Below are positions 46,069 through 54,775 of a DNA stretch of 64,000 nt, piece after piece. The translations under genes were made by a program, and so were the position numbers. The notes under the pieces are model-generated. The model did not search any database. It was not told where the DNA came from and saw nothing but the letters and a program-made list of their open reading frames with translations. The stretch's first letter is position 1. Each line of letters begins with the position of its first letter. The DNA is from Rossellomorea marisflavi. GTDB lineage: Bacteria > Bacillota > Bacilli > Bacillales > Bacillaceae_B. Location: assembly GCF_009806575.1 (NCBI RefSeq), contig NZ_CP047095.1, positions 3,104,001 through 3,168,000 on the forward strand, in the 5' to 3' direction.

Positions 46069-46100
46069 GAAAAAGCCTTCACCCGGTCTGGGTGAAGGCT
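46069..46100 (-). terminator. Terminator downstream of ackA
   Basis: Minus strand: AGCCTTCACCC-loop-GGGTGAAGGCT followed by TTTTTCTT, a perfect 11-bp stem about ten bases after the ackA stop. Confidence 0.92.
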
Positions 46101-46110
46101 CTGGCAGCGA

Positions 46111-47304
46111 TCAGATATCGCCTTTTTCAAGAACGTCACGGGCGATCATGACTTCTTCGTTGGTCGGGATGACCATGACTTTAACCGGTGAGTGAGGGTA
46201 GCTCAGGAATGTCTCTTCCCCGCGCGTCGTGTTGCGTGCAGGATCCCAATAAACACCCATGAACTCAAGGCCTTTAAGGACCCTTTCACGAACGATCAAG
46301 CTGTTTTCACCGATTCCTGCAGTGAAGACAATGGCATCGACCCCGTTCATGCGTGAAGCATATGAACCGATGTATTTGTGGATGCGGTTAGCGAATACGT
46401 CAAGAGCAAGCTCAGCACGCTCGTTTCCTGCTTCCACTCCATCCTGGATGTCGCGAAGGTCGCTTGAGAATCCGGAAACACCGAGGATCCCTGATTTTTT
46501 ATTCAACACGTTCAACACTTCATCAGCCGTTGAATCGGTCTTTTCCATAATGAAGGGAATCAACGCCGGGTCGATATTACCTGAACGTGTACCCATTGCC
46601 ACACCCGCAAGCGGAGTGAAGCCCATGGATGTATCGATGGATTTACCGCCTTCGATCGCTGCGATACTTGCCCCATTACCCAAGTGACAAGAAATCAGGC
46701 GAAGCTGCTCTTTCGGGCGACCGAGCATTTCAGCAGCACGCTCAGAAATATATTTATGGGATGTACCGTGGAAGCCGTATTTGCGGATTCCGTATTTCTC
46801 ATAGTACTCATATGGCAGGCTGTACAGGAATGAACTTTCAGGCATCGTCTGATGGAAAGCTGTATCGAACACAGCAACAGCCGGCACGTTCGGCAGGATA
46901 TTTCTGAACGCTTGGATCCCTGTCAGGTTCGCCGGGTTGTGAAGCGGTGCAAGCTCTGAAAGCTCGTCGATTTTTTCCAATACTTCATCGGTGATGAGCA
47001 CGGATTCATTGAATACTTCCCCGCCGTGTACAACGCGATGACCGATTCCTTCGATTTCATCAAGAGAAGAAATGATGCCGAAACCAGTGAGCTTGTCCAA
47101 AAGCATTTTAACAGCCACTTCGTGATTCGGAATATCAGTGATTTCTTCGTTTTTCTCGCCGTTTACAGAAATGGTGAAGACGGAATCCTTCAGTCCGATA
47201 CGCTCAACGAGTCCTTTTGTGATGACGGTTTCTTCCGGCATATCAAAAAGCTGAAATTTCAAGGAAGAACTTCCAGCGTTAATTGCAATGACTTTTTTTG
47301 CCAC
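46111..47304 (-). CDS. ackA: Acetate kinase
   Basis: Converts acetyl phosphate + ADP to acetate + ATP in overflow metabolism. The 397 residues match (395-400). The ASKHA-fold phosphate loop [13 protein letters not shown] opens the protein. [23 protein letters not shown] and [12 protein letters not shown] are the family signatures, with catalytic Arg/Asp residues in VAVFDTAFH. The start is GTG 47304 with AAAGGGAG upstream. A promoter with a perfect cre lies upstream (47381-47437). The neighbouring ytxK gene is 1.75 kb away behind a repeat cluster. Confidence 0.97.
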   Translation of the reverse strand: MAKKVIAINAGSSSLKFQLFDMPEETVITKGLVERIGLKDSVFTISVNGEKNEEITDIPNHEVAVKMLLDKLTGFGIISSLDEIEGIGHRVVHGGEVFNESVLITDEVLEKIDELSELAPLHNPANLTGIQAFRNILPNVPAVAVFDTAFHQTMPESSFLYSLPYEYYEKYGIRKYGFHGTSHKYISERAAEMLGRPKEQLRLISCHLGNGASIAAIEGGKSIDTSMGFTPLAGVAMGTRSGNIDPALIPFIMEKTDSTADEVLNVLNKKSGILGVSGFSSDLRDIQDGVEAGNERAELALDVFANRIHKYIGSYASRMNGVDAIVFTAGIGENSLIVRERVLKGLEFMGVYWDPARNTTRGEETFLSYPHSPVKVMVIPTNEEVMIARDVLEKGDI

Positions 47305-47380
47305 GGTATATCGCTCCCTTTATGTTTGAATCTCTTCATTTATTTTGTTCCATGAACGAATTTTTATCTCTCAATTCCTC

Positions 47381-47437
47381 ATTTAATCACTAGCCCACCC
47401 CCATTTCAAGAAAAAGCTTGAAATGACATCGGTTACA
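47381..47437 (-). promoter_or_regulatory. ackA promoter with perfect cre site at an activating distance
   Basis: Minus strand: TTGAAA (47404-47409), 17-bp spacer, TTAAAT (47381-47386). Upstream, TGTAACCGATGTCA (47424-47437) matches all 14 positions of the cre consensus TGWAANCGNTNWCA; its centre is about 57 bp before the expected start point. CcpA activates ackA from a cre in this position in B. subtilis. Confidence 0.7.
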
Positions 47438-47571
47438 TGTTAAATTAATTATTTTCCCAAAATTTAAATAACGGGTGCAGGGGTCTTTTTTTCAATTAAT
47501 TCAGCTAATTCATCCTGGAACAAGGACCGGGTGGATGGGGATTTTGTTCTCCTTGGAAGGGAAATGGATGT

Positions 47572-47692
47572 GGGGACCGTTCCTTTTCGCTGCGGGCGCC
47601 TGCTTTCCTGCGGGGAGGGCATCAAGCGCCACTCATTCTATTCCAATGGAGTCAAGCGACCACCGCTTCAATTCACCCTTTGCTTTTTGATG
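47572..47692. repeat. GC-rich repeat core, degenerate copy A
   Basis: Begins GGGGACCGTTCCTTTTCGCT and continues GCGGGCGCCTGCTTTCCTGCGGGGAGGGC, closely like copy B at 47821-47931. The outer arms (GGGCGCCTG and CAAGCGACC) are no longer fully complementary, and the GAGCCTCCTCG centre is missing. No coding potential. Confidence 0.65.
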
Positions 47693-47820
47693 AGGGATCG
47701 GTAATTGGAGGCTGGTGGCCCAACCTCTTGCTAAACATAAATAATTGGCGGTTTATGTATTTATGTATACATCCTTGAAATTCATGGGAGGTTTCGTTTT
47801 GCATCGATATGAAAGGGGGC

Positions 47821-47931
47821 AGGGACCGTTCCTTTCCGCTACGGGCGCTTGCTTTCCTGCGGGGAGGGCGTCGAGCCTCCTCGTGTCTGCGGGGTCAAGC
47901 GCCCTCCGCTCCAATCCACTATTTGCTATAT
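47821..47931. repeat. GC-rich repeat core, copy B with complementary arms
   Basis: Outer arms GGGCGCTTG (47843-47851) and CAAGCGCCC (47896-47904) are a perfect 9-bp inverted repeat. They enclose CTTTCCTGCGGGG, GAGCCTCCTCG and CTGCGGGGTC. Flanks GGGACCGTTCCTTTCCGC and CTCCGCTCCAATC recall the dispersed copies (CTCCAATCAACCGCTGG). Same design as copies C1-C3 and the TIR elements but with different arm sequence. Confidence 0.7.
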
Positions 47932-48159
47932 AAGAGAGTCCCATGATTTTTATTCAGGCGTGAGTTCCAATCTCTCCACCTTTGCAGTAAGTTTGGACCT
48001 TGGAACGGCAGACATCAGAATGAGAATCGAGCCCCTTTCATTTTCAAAAGAAACATCTTAAAAAAAGTAGGACCACTTCAACTTACAAACAGGTTCTATC
48101 AACACCCTTCTCCTCACAAAAGTAAGAATCGCCAAAATCGAGACCTCCTTTTCCCCAAA

Positions 48160-48292
48160 GAGTGCCTCGCAGCGGAGGACAGCCGACTCCTACGGGAAAA
48201 GTGGGCAGGGTGAGACCCCGCAAGCATGAGGAGGCTCACCGCACACCCCGTGGAAAGCGGCTGTCCGCAGCGGAGAGGCACGGACCCTTCAT
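48160..48292. repeat. GC-rich repeat, copy C1
   Basis: GTGCCTCGCAGCGGAGGACAGCCG on the left, CGGCTGTCCGCAGCGGAGAGGCAC on the right: outer arms GGACAGCCG (48177-48185) and CGGCTGTCC (48258-48266), plus end repeats GTGCCTC/GAGGCAC. Nested inside are CCTACGGG/CCCGTGG and GTGAG/CTCAC pairs. About 130 bp; nearly identical to C2 (48420-48552) and C3 (48699-48830). Read in the opposite sense, its centre matches the dispersed elements (GTGAGCCTCCTC, GCGGGGTCTCAC). Confidence 0.85.
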
Positions 48293-48419
48293 CATCAAAC
48301 ACCCTTCTCAAAAAGAGAGTGTTTTTTGGATAGACCAGAGATTCTGTTGAAACTACCAAGGCTCTCTTCCTCTCACTTGATAAGGAGGTCCCGAATGATA
48401 CCCAACTTTTCATACCAGA

Positions 48420-48552
48420 GTGCCTCGCAGCGAAGGACAGACGACTCCTACGGGAAAAGTGGGCAGGGTGAGACCCCGCAAGCATGAGGAGGCTCACCGC
48501 ACACCCCGTGGAAAGCGGCTGTCCGCAGCGGAGAGGCACGGACCCTTCATCT
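48420..48552. repeat. GC-rich repeat, copy C2
   Basis: Same 130-bp unit as C1, same orientation, 258 bp further on. The left arm has one change (GGACAGACG instead of GGACAGCCG, 48435-48443), leaving a single mismatch with CGGCTGTCC (48516-48524). Confidence 0.85.
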
Positions 48553-48940
48553 TTAAACTTTCTTATCAAAGAGAGAAGGACACGAGATTCCCATTAGTTT
48601 AAAGGGATGCTTATATCACGATAAATCCATATGAGGTTACAAGCAGGCTCTATCCTCTCACAATGTACAAATCAGCATATCCTCCTCTTCCCCAAAGAGT
48701 GCCTCGCAGCGGAGGACAGCCGACTCCTACGGGAAAAGTGGGCAAGGTGAGACCCCGCAAGCATGAGGAGGCTCACCGCACACCCCGTGGAAAGCGGCTG
48801 TCCGCAGCGAAGAGGCACAGACTCCTTCATCTTTAAACTTTCTTATCAAAGAGAGAAGGACACGAGATTCCCATTAGTTTAAAGGGATGCTTATATCACG
48901 ATAAATCCATATGAGGTTACAAGCAGGCTCTATCCTCTCA
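48544..48940. repeat. 280-bp tandem duplication covering copy C3
   Basis: The 117 bases 48544-48660 recur without visible change at 48824-48940 (CCTTCATCTTTAAACTT... to ...TATCCTCTCA), an offset of 280 bp. The first unit continues with AT-rich sequence and copy C3. The second jumps at CTCA directly to the tail of a C-type repeat (48941-48989), so the second unit has lost about 110-120 bp. Recent unequal exchange is the simplest cause. Confidence 0.85.
48699..48830. repeat. GC-rich repeat, copy C3
   Basis: Third copy of the 130-bp unit, arms GGACAGCCG (48714-48722) and CGGCTGTCC (48795-48803), with only a few changes from C1 (for example AGCGAAGAGGCACAG at the right end). Confidence 0.85.
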
Positions 48941-48989
48941 CCGCACACCCCGTGGAAAGCGGCTGTCCGAAGCGGAGAGGCACGGACGC
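48941..48989. repeat. Partial GC-rich repeat C4 (right tail only)
   Basis: CCGCACACCCCGTGGAAAGCGGCTGTCCGAAGCGGAGAGGCACGGAC is the right end of the C-type unit, without its left half. It is joined to the duplicated flank through the shared tetranucleotide CTCA. Confidence 0.8.
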
Positions 48990-49023
48990 CACCCCATCAA
49001 ACACCATTCTCAAAAAGAGAAAC

Positions 49024-49050
49024 AAAAAAAAGGCCGCTCACAAGCAGCCT
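49024..49050 (-). terminator. Terminator downstream of ytxK
   Basis: Minus strand: AGGCTGCT-TGTG-AGCGGCCT with one T-G pair, followed by TTTTTTTTG, ten bases after the ytxK stop. Confidence 0.8.
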
Positions 49051-49059
49051 TTCATTCGA

Positions 49060-50049
49060 TCATCGTTTATTTTCAGTCAGCCATCCATCGATCTTACCAA
49101 GGATGTCCTGCAGCGCTCTCTGGTTGGACAGGCTCGGAAGCTGTGCCAACAGGATTTCTTTCGGCGCCTCCACCCCTTCACCCTTCTTCTGAAGGATCAA
49201 GATGCTCTTGGCGGACTGCTTATTCTTGAATAGGGACAGGGGCAGCTGTAGAAAGCCCTGGATATTCGCCGTTTCATTCAAGAAGTTTTGAAGCTGAGGT
49301 GCAAAAGGAGACTCAAACAAATTGTTCGGGACGATAAAGAACAGATAGCCTCCTTCTTTTGTGTGCTTCAGGCTCTGCTCGATAAAGAGATGATGGGCAT
49401 ACGAATGACCCTCATCCGCCTGCAGCTCATAGTCCTTCGCCCTCGTATCATTCGGATAGTATCCGATTGGAAGGTCACTCAGGACAAGATCCACGGGATC
49501 GATCATGAGCGGTTCAAGGGAATCCTGGTTGAAGAGCTGAAGGGGATGCTTTTGCAGGTTGGCTCCTACATAGGCAAGCTTGATCAGCACGTCATCGATC
49601 TCCACGCCGACGGACTCGGTCTCTTTCCCTGTCAGGTGGTTCAGCACCGTCGTCAGGAGATTACCTGTTCCAATCGCCGGGTCCAGGACCTTGAGCGTCT
49701 CCATTCCTTCGGTAAAACGGTTCACCAGATAGCTGATGAACATGCCTAGGGAATCCGGCGTCATTTGGTGATTCGGCTGGACATTTTCTTTCATCCCTTT
49801 CAAGATGGCAAATTGGAAGGCTTTCCGTATATCCTCATCTGCCGTATGCTCAAGCTTCAGTTCCGCATATTTCTTGGATAATCGCTTCTTCGTGAGCTCG
49901 CTGAGTTCATCTTGAAGGATTTCTTCCTGAAAGAGGTTCTCCCCTGTTTCAGCGACTGCCTCCAGATAGGTACAGTTCAGCTCCTCCTGAAGCAGGGTGG
50001 AGGTTTCATCGAGTATGCCGAATAGTGTTTCGACTGGTGAATTCATCAT
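49060..50049 (-). CDS. ytxK: Class I SAM-dependent methyltransferase YtxK
   Basis: A 329-residue protein with an N-terminal helical domain (1-85) and an N6-adenine-type methyltransferase fold. SAM motif I is VLDPAIGTGNLL (about 120). The catalytic motif reads DLPIGYYP (about 192), a variant of the NPPY/DPPY motif, so the enzyme may differ in target or activity. NNLFESPFAPQL and the C-terminal SLFKNKQSAKSILILQKKG follow the usual fold. In B. subtilis this gene lies between ackA and tpx, as here. The substrate is unknown. The second ATG is an alternative start. Confidence 0.88.
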   Translation of the reverse strand: MMNSPVETLFGILDETSTLLQEELNCTYLEAVAETGENLFQEEILQDELSELTKKRLSKKYAELKLEHTADEDIRKAFQFAILKGMKENVQPNHQMTPDSLGMFISYLVNRFTEGMETLKVLDPAIGTGNLLTTVLNHLTGKETESVGVEIDDVLIKLAYVGANLQKHPLQLFNQDSLEPLMIDPVDLVLSDLPIGYYPNDTRAKDYELQADEGHSYAHHLFIEQSLKHTKEGGYLFFIVPNNLFESPFAPQLQNFLNETANIQGFLQLPLSLFKNKQSAKSILILQKKGEGVEAPKEILLAQLPSLSNQRALQDILGKIDGWLTENKR

Positions 50050-50132
50050 GTACGTTCATTCCTTTTCACGGTTTGGTGCTTTTATTGTAACGTGGGCATC
50101 GCCTTTTGTAAAAACCAGACCCTTTTTGCGGC

Positions 50133-50161
50133 AAAAAAGGATGCTGGCCGGGGCCAGCATC
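50133..50161 (-). terminator. Terminator downstream of tpx
   Basis: Minus strand: GATGCTGGCC-CC-GGCCAGCATC followed by CTTTTTTG, a perfect 10-bp stem, eight bases after the tpx stop. Confidence 0.9.
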
Positions 50162-50169
50162 TGATGTCA

Positions 50170-50670
50170 TTATTTTGCGTTTTTAACCGCTTCGATCGCC
50201 GCTTCATAGTCAGGATGATCGGTTGCTTCGCTTACATATTCTGCGTAAGTCACTTCATCGTTGCTGTTCACGACGAATACGGCACGTGCCAACAGACGGA
50301 GTTCCTTAATATATACGCCGTATGCTTCACCGAAGGACAGGTCACGGTGGTCAGAGAGGGTTTGGACATTCTCGATGCCGTTGGCCCCGCACCAGCGCTT
50401 TTGTGCGAAAGGTAGATCGACGGAAACGGTAAGGACTTCCACATTGTCGAATTTCACTGCTTCTTCATTGAATTTTCTTGTTTGGGCGTCACAAACGCCT
50501 GTGTCGATGGAAGGAACGACAGAGATCAAACGCACCTTGCCTTTTGAATCCTGAAGTGTCACTTCTGACAGATCGTTGGCCAATACGGTAAAGTCAGGTG
50601 CTTGATCCCCTGCTTTGACTTCGCTGCCTACGAGTGTGACAGGATTGTTTTTGAATGTGATTGATGCCAT
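50170..50670 (-). CDS. tpx: Thiol peroxidase Tpx
   Basis: Atypical 2-Cys peroxiredoxin reducing hydroperoxides with thioredoxin. 166 residues from ATG 50670 ([11 protein letters not shown]), AAAGGAGG upstream; the frame extends to 50736 without support. Peroxidatic Cys60 in [13 protein letters not shown] and resolving Cys94 in KRWCGANG are both present at the family spacing. Single-gene unit with a strong terminator. Confidence 0.97.
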   Translation of the reverse strand: MASITFKNNPVTLVGSEVKAGDQAPDFTVLANDLSEVTLQDSKGKVRLISVVPSIDTGVCDAQTRKFNEEAVKFDNVEVLTVSVDLPFAQKRWCGANGIENVQTLSDHRDLSFGEAYGVYIKELRLLARAVFVVNSNDEVTYAEYVSEATDHPDYEAAIEAVKNAK

Positions 50671-50799
50671 TATGTATTCCTCCTTTAAAATAGGTTGTAC
50701 TTCTTCATAGTACAGAAAAGGGGGGAAGGTGCGCAACTGTTATGGCTTACCCTTTTTGGAAAGGAAATGAGGCATGCAGGAATCTGCACGCCCCATGGC

Positions 50800-51255
50800 T
50801 TAAAAGTCTACATTTTGTTTATGGTGATCGGGCCCGTGCCCATCATGGTCTTTCTTCAGCATGCTTTGGATCTTTTCGATGGCACCTGGTGCAAGATCGA
50901 GAAGGCGATCAAGGAGGTGGGTATTTTCATCAAGATGAAGCATTTTGATGCCCCTTGAGCTGACGATCAGAAACGCGATCGGGGTGATGGATACCCCTCC
51001 ACCGCTTCCTCCTCCGAAAGGTTGCTGCTTCGGACCGGACTGTGGCTTGTCTCCATTGTCTCCGCCTTTACCCTTGCCGTCGATGATGAATTCACTGCCG
51101 CCTGCAGCAAATCCGAACCCGACTTTCGATACCGTCAATATCACGCTTCCGTCCGGTGTTTCGACTGGGTCGCCGATGATCGTATTCACATCGATCATTT
51201 GTTTCAGATTTTCCATGGCGGTGGTCATTAATCCTTCAATAGGATGTTCACTCAT
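50800..51255 (-). CDS. ytfJ: GerW family sporulation protein YtfJ
   Basis: 151 residues. The N-terminal half has the GerW/YtfJ pattern MIDVNTIIGDPVETPDGSVILTVSKVGFGFAAGGSEF, then a Gly-rich stretch (FGGGSGGGVSITPIAFLIV) and an acidic/His-rich tail (DHDGHGPDHHKQ). GerW proteins are needed for normal spore germination in some species; in B. subtilis ytfJ is expressed in the forespore. It lies 15 bases after ytfI. Confidence 0.93.
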   Translation of the reverse strand: MSEHPIEGLMTTAMENLKQMIDVNTIIGDPVETPDGSVILTVSKVGFGFAAGGSEFIIDGKGKGGDNGDKPQSGPKQQPFGGGSGGGVSITPIAFLIVSSRGIKMLHLDENTHLLDRLLDLAPGAIEKIQSMLKKDHDGHGPDHHKQNVDF

Positions 51256-51270
51256 GCCAGTTCCTCCTTA

Positions 51271-51987
51271 TTATACTGAATGTTTTTCACCTGAGATGGT
51301 GGACAAGGGCCTGGTTTTGAACGCTGCCCTGCCGCCCCTCCAAAAACGAAGTATCTTGAAACCTACGAGGATAGCATTCCCAATTCTAAATTGGATGATA
51401 CATGAAAATCTGGTTTGGATGATCGCTTGTTGAAAGTCGGGCACCACCTGCAGATCCGGCATGGACTGAAGTCTTATGTACCCGCTCATGAGACTGATGA
51501 TGCTTCCTTTCAGCCCCCATATCGCCCCTGTGAAGGATCCTGTGGCAGCGGCATCACCCGTGCCGATCTTCGTATGCCAGATGACATCATCCATCTTTAC
51601 TTTCTTCATGAAATGCCGGATGATCCGGTGCAGGGACCGTACATGGACGAGGAGTGTTTTCGTATCTTTGAGGCTATTCATGAATTCAGAAGGGGTCACC
51701 TTTTTCTTTTCCTCTTTTTCCTTACTGGAAGAGCCGGCATCTCCTGCCTTCTTCTTTTCTTCCAGGACGACATTGGGACCATCATCATCGACTTTCACCA
51801 TGGGGATGTCGATCGTATATTTAAGGATTCCATACCAGGCCCTGAGCATCACCTTGAAATGATCATTATCATTTCCGTGATAGAGGGATACGGTAATGGT
51901 CAGTTTGGTTATAAAAATGATTACTAATAATAGCAGCAGCAACGCAGCGAGGATCAGGAGGGTCCATACCCACCAGCTCATATCCAT
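51271..51987 (-). CDS. ytfI: DUF2953 membrane-anchored protein YtfI
   Basis: About 238 residues: one N-terminal membrane helix (about 5-27), a soluble domain with a highly charged linker (KEKEEKKKVTPSEF, about 90-105) and a C-terminal part with the DUF2953 pattern (WHTKIGTGDAAATGSFTGAIWGLKG). Upstream neighbour of ytfJ as in B. subtilis, where the pair is linked to sporulation; its function is unknown. AAGGGG precedes ATG 51987 by four bases and ATG 51981 by ten, so either may be used. Confidence 0.85.
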   Translation of the reverse strand: MDMSWWVWTLLILAALLLLLLVIIFITKLTITVSLYHGNDNDHFKVMLRAWYGILKYTIDIPMVKVDDDGPNVVLEEKKKAGDAGSSSKEKEEKKKVTPSEFMNSLKDTKTLLVHVRSLHRIIRHFMKKVKMDDVIWHTKIGTGDAAATGSFTGAIWGLKGSIISLMSGYIRLQSMPDLQVVPDFQQAIIQTRFSCIIQFRIGNAILVGFKILRFWRGGRAAFKTRPLSTISGEKHSV

Positions 51988-52167
51988 CACACCCCTTCAA
52001 CTTCCCATTATCGCCTCTCCGATTAAGATTTAAACCTTCCAAACCTTCCATTTTCCTTCTCCCCTTACCTGTCCCCCCTCTCCCATAAGGGTGAAGGGCA
52101 ATCAGAAGGCGTCGTTCGATACCCCCCCCCTTAACGACGGCACGGCGCATTTCACTTCCGTCTGCAC

Positions 52168-52198
52168 AAAAAAAGAGAGCATCCAGACGGATGCTCTC
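52168..52198 (-). terminator. Terminator downstream of yteJ
   Basis: Minus strand: GAGAGCATCC-GTCT-GGATGCTCTC followed by TTTTTTTG, a perfect 10-bp stem, eight bases after the yteJ stop. Confidence 0.92.
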
Positions 52199-52205
52199 CA
52201 TTGAT

Positions 52206-52736
52206 TCATGTTTGTACCGGTGTGAACTCCAGCTTTCTTTTCTCCTGTACGACCGTTGTATCGGCGAAAAGATCATGGATCCCCTGCTTTTTCGTGGTGA
52301 AGGCGACAACCACATAGAGGATGAAGAAAGTGCCGGAGATAAAGCGTCCGATCAGCTCCCTGAAGAGGACGGTTCCCCAGTCGAGCTTCTGCCCGTTGAT
52401 TCCCACCACTTTGACGCCGAACAGCATCTTCCCGAGTGTCTGGTGGAAGAACTTCGTCATGAGAACGAAGTAAGCATAGAAGACGATGGTCGTCAGGATG
52501 GTGTATGGAGCGAACATGGAGCTTCCCATCGGGATGTCCAGCAGCTTGAATACAGGTGTCACAAGGAGGCGTGTTACGCTTCCGATCACAATCAGGTCGA
52601 GGATGTAGGCCCAGAACCTGATCCAAAAACCTGCCAGGAAAAATCCTTTGGCCGGGGGCCGGGGTTCGGTTGTTTCTTCTTTCGACATCTCCCTTTCAGG
52701 AAAGGGCACGCCGTCTTGTTCATATACGTCACTCAT
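52206..52736 (-). CDS. yteJ: RDD family membrane protein YteJ
   Basis: 176 residues with an acidic N-terminal tail (1-30) and an RDD domain of three membrane segments (about 32-60, 75-95, 140-158). The eponymous RDD-like residues are in GFWIRFWAYILDLIVIG; LGKMLFGVKVVGINGQKLDWGTVLFRELIGRFIS is the conserved loop. YteJ is reported with SppA as a two-protein system for lantibiotic resistance in B. subtilis, and the gene follows sppA here by 14 bases, supporting a joint role. Confidence 0.92.
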   Translation of the reverse strand: MSDVYEQDGVPFPEREMSKEETTEPRPPAKGFFLAGFWIRFWAYILDLIVIGSVTRLLVTPVFKLLDIPMGSSMFAPYTILTTIVFYAYFVLMTKFFHQTLGKMLFGVKVVGINGQKLDWGTVLFRELIGRFISGTFFILYVVVAFTTKKQGIHDLFADTTVVQEKRKLEFTPVQT

Positions 52737-52750
52737 CAGTCAAGCCCTCC

Positions 52751-53758
52751 TTACTCAGAATATAGATACATCAATCGTGGTGCATTCGGTTGGGAGAGGA
52801 TCTTGGCAAGGGCCGTCGCTTCCATGTCCCCTCCGATCATTTTCTTCGCTCCCATGTTGAAGAGCCCTGCGAAGGATTCGCCTGAGGAATAACGGAAGAC
52901 TTCTGCGTCTTTCAGCTTGTAATCCTTCTTCATGGCCTCAACAGTGTCTTCGTAATAACCGAATTCATCGATGAGGTTGACTTCCTTCGCCTGCTGTCCG
53001 TCATAGATCCGGCCGTCGGCGATTTTCTTCACCTGTTCTTCCGACATGTCACGGCCGCTTGCGATGACGTCCACGAATCCTTCATAGGAATTATCGATCA
53101 TGGACTGCAGGATATCCCGCTCTTCATCGGTCATCTCCCTTGTCGGGCTCATGATATCTTTGTATGGTCCACTTTTGATCGTCACGAAGTCGACGCCGTA
53201 TTTCTCAGCAAGCTCCGAGTAATTGATGCCCTGCATGATCACCCCGAGGGAGCCGGTGAGGGTTTCCTTGCTGGCGAAGATCTTGGTGGCAGGGGCAGAT
53301 ATGTAGTAACCACCTGAGGCGGCCGTGCCTCCCATGGACACATAGATCGGTTTCTTCGTGTCTTTTTTGATTTCTTCAAGCTTTTTGTGGATCTGGGCGC
53401 TTTCCACCACTCCTCCACCAGGTGAGTTCACCTTCAGGATGATCCCTTTGACCGAGTCGTCCTGTTCAACGGCGTCGAGCTGCTCCAGGAATGACTGATG
53501 GTTATAGCCCGCACTCTCGAACAGCGAGCCCGCTCCTCCTGTATCCTGTATGACTCCGTTTACTTCGAGTACGGCGATCCGATTTCCGGACGAACCGGTT
53601 TCCAATACTTCTTCGTTCAGGGTCGAGTCCATGCTAAGGATATCTTCCCAGGCACTTGTGAAATCACCCTTCACTGCCGATGTGGCGAAATTGACGATGA
53701 CCGAGACAAAGAACAGTCCGGCTGCGATTCCAAGTGCAATCCATCTTTTTGCATTCAT
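52751..53758 (-). CDS. sppA: Signal peptide peptidase SppA
   Basis: Membrane-bound serine protease clearing signal peptides and, in Bacillus, implicated in bacteriocin resistance. 335 residues from ATG 53758 ([10 protein letters not shown]), GGAGG ten bases upstream, exactly the B. subtilis length. One N-terminal membrane anchor (about 6-27). Catalytic dyad: Ser148 in [13 protein letters not shown] and Lys200 in [20 protein letters not shown] forms the oxyanion region. First gene of sppA-yteJ. Confidence 0.96.
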   Translation of the reverse strand: MNAKRWIALGIAAGLFFVSVIVNFATSAVKGDFTSAWEDILSMDSTLNEEVLETGSSGNRIAVLEVNGVIQDTGGAGSLFESAGYNHQSFLEQLDAVEQDDSVKGIILKVNSPGGGVVESAQIHKKLEEIKKDTKKPIYVSMGGTAASGGYYISAPATKIFASKETLTGSLGVIMQGINYSELAEKYGVDFVTIKSGPYKDIMSPTREMTDEERDILQSMIDNSYEGFVDVIASGRDMSEEQVKKIADGRIYDGQQAKEVNLIDEFGYYEDTVEAMKKDYKLKDAEVFRYSSGESFAGLFNMGAKKMIGGDMEATALAKILSQPNAPRLMYLYSE

Positions 53759-53910
53759 GTTGTATAATCCTCCCTTTCTCATCCTATCTTATGTAAGGAT
53801 ATCTTTATCATTCTACATATAAAACATGGTAGAATATTCACTAAGTAAGATTCTAGCAAATTTTTAATCAAATGGGAAAACTTAACCTACTTCGACAGGG
53901 GGCATTTCAC

Positions 53911-54708
53911 ATGAATCGTCGCAATATTTATTTCTATCACCTGAAAGATGCAGCACTCGGGGCGAAGCTGGATTCTCTCTATGAGCTCGCACGCCGCTAT
54001 GATTTCACCATCGTCAATCGTCACGAAGATGCGAGTATCATCGTGAGCATCGGTGGCGACGGTACGTTCCTTCAGGCCGTCAGGAAGACCGGTTTCCGTC
54101 AGGACTGCCTGTACGCCGGCATATCCACCGGCGGTACGCTGAGCATGTACTGTGATTTCCATATCGATGATACGTCCAAGATGATCGAGGCGATGACCAA
54201 GGAACAGATCGAGGTCAGGAAGTACCCGACCATCGAAGTGACCGTGGATCATCAAACCTCATTCCTGTGTCTGAATGAGTTCAGTATCCGGTCCGGCATC
54301 ATCAAGACGTTCGTGATGGACGTATTCATCGACGACAACCATTTTGAGACGTTCAGAGGAGACGGAATGGTCATTGCCACTCCGACGGGCAGCACAGCCT
54401 ACAATAAATCCGTCAATGGAGCGGTCGTCGATCCGATGATCCCCTGTCTTCAGGTGAGTGAGATGGCTTCACTGAACAATAACCGGTACCGTACATTGGG
54501 CTCTTCATTCATCCTCAGCCAGGAACGCCGACTTGTCCTGAAGATCGTCCAGGACGGGAATGATTATCCTGCCATGGGCATGGACAATGAAGCCCTTGGC
54601 ATCCAGCATGTCGAAACCATCGAGGCGAAGCTGAGCGGAAACATCATCAAGACCGTCAAGCTGAAGGATAATTCTTTCTGGGAAAAGGTGAAGCGTTCAT
54701 TCCTGTAG
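53911..54708 (+). CDS. NAD kinase (YtdI-type, second paralog)
   Basis: 265 residues from ATG 53911 (MNRRNIYFY), with GGGGG eight bases upstream; longer frames to 53872 have no RBS. Phosphorylates NAD to NADP. The GGDGT motif is in SIGGDGTFLQAVR, then LNEFSIRS (NE/D motif) and TPTGSTAYNKSVNG. Position beside sppA and the form of the N-terminus point to YtdI (PpnKB/NadK2). It is divergent from sppA. Confidence 0.93.
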   Translation: MNRRNIYFYHLKDAALGAKLDSLYELARRYDFTIVNRHEDASIIVSIGGDGTFLQAVRKTGFRQDCLYAGISTGGTLSMYCDFHIDDTSKMIEAMTKEQIEVRKYPTIEVTVDHQTSFLCLNEFSIRSGIIKTFVMDVFIDDNHFETFRGDGMVIATPTGSTAYNKSVNGAVVDPMIPCLQVSEMASLNNNRYRTLGSSFILSQERRLVLKIVQDGNDYPAMGMDNEALGIQHVETIEAKLSGNIIKTVKLKDNSFWEKVKRSFL

Positions 54709-54718
54709 GAGGATAAAA

Positions 54719-54775
54719 GAAAACCCGGATACGCCGGAAGGGAGGGTCGCTCCCTTTCAGGCATTCCGGGTTTTT
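54719..54775. terminator. Bidirectional terminator between NAD kinase and rarD
   Basis: AAACCCGGA-ACGCC...GGCATTCCGGGTTT with an inner GGGAGGG/CTCCCTTT arm: a long stem with A and T runs at its ends, between two convergent genes. Confidence 0.85.

Noticed and set aside
48114-48569. 151-codon frame with internal repetition across repeats C1 and C2
   Set aside because: The repetition comes from the DNA repeat; other copies do not keep the frame, and there is no RBS or known domain.
47305-49059. Possible hidden gene or CRISPR array in the 1.75-kb gap
   Set aside because: The repeats are 110-130 bp, irregularly spaced and internally palindromic with no short uniform spacers, so not CRISPR. All frames are short or repeat-derived; no protein is recognisable.
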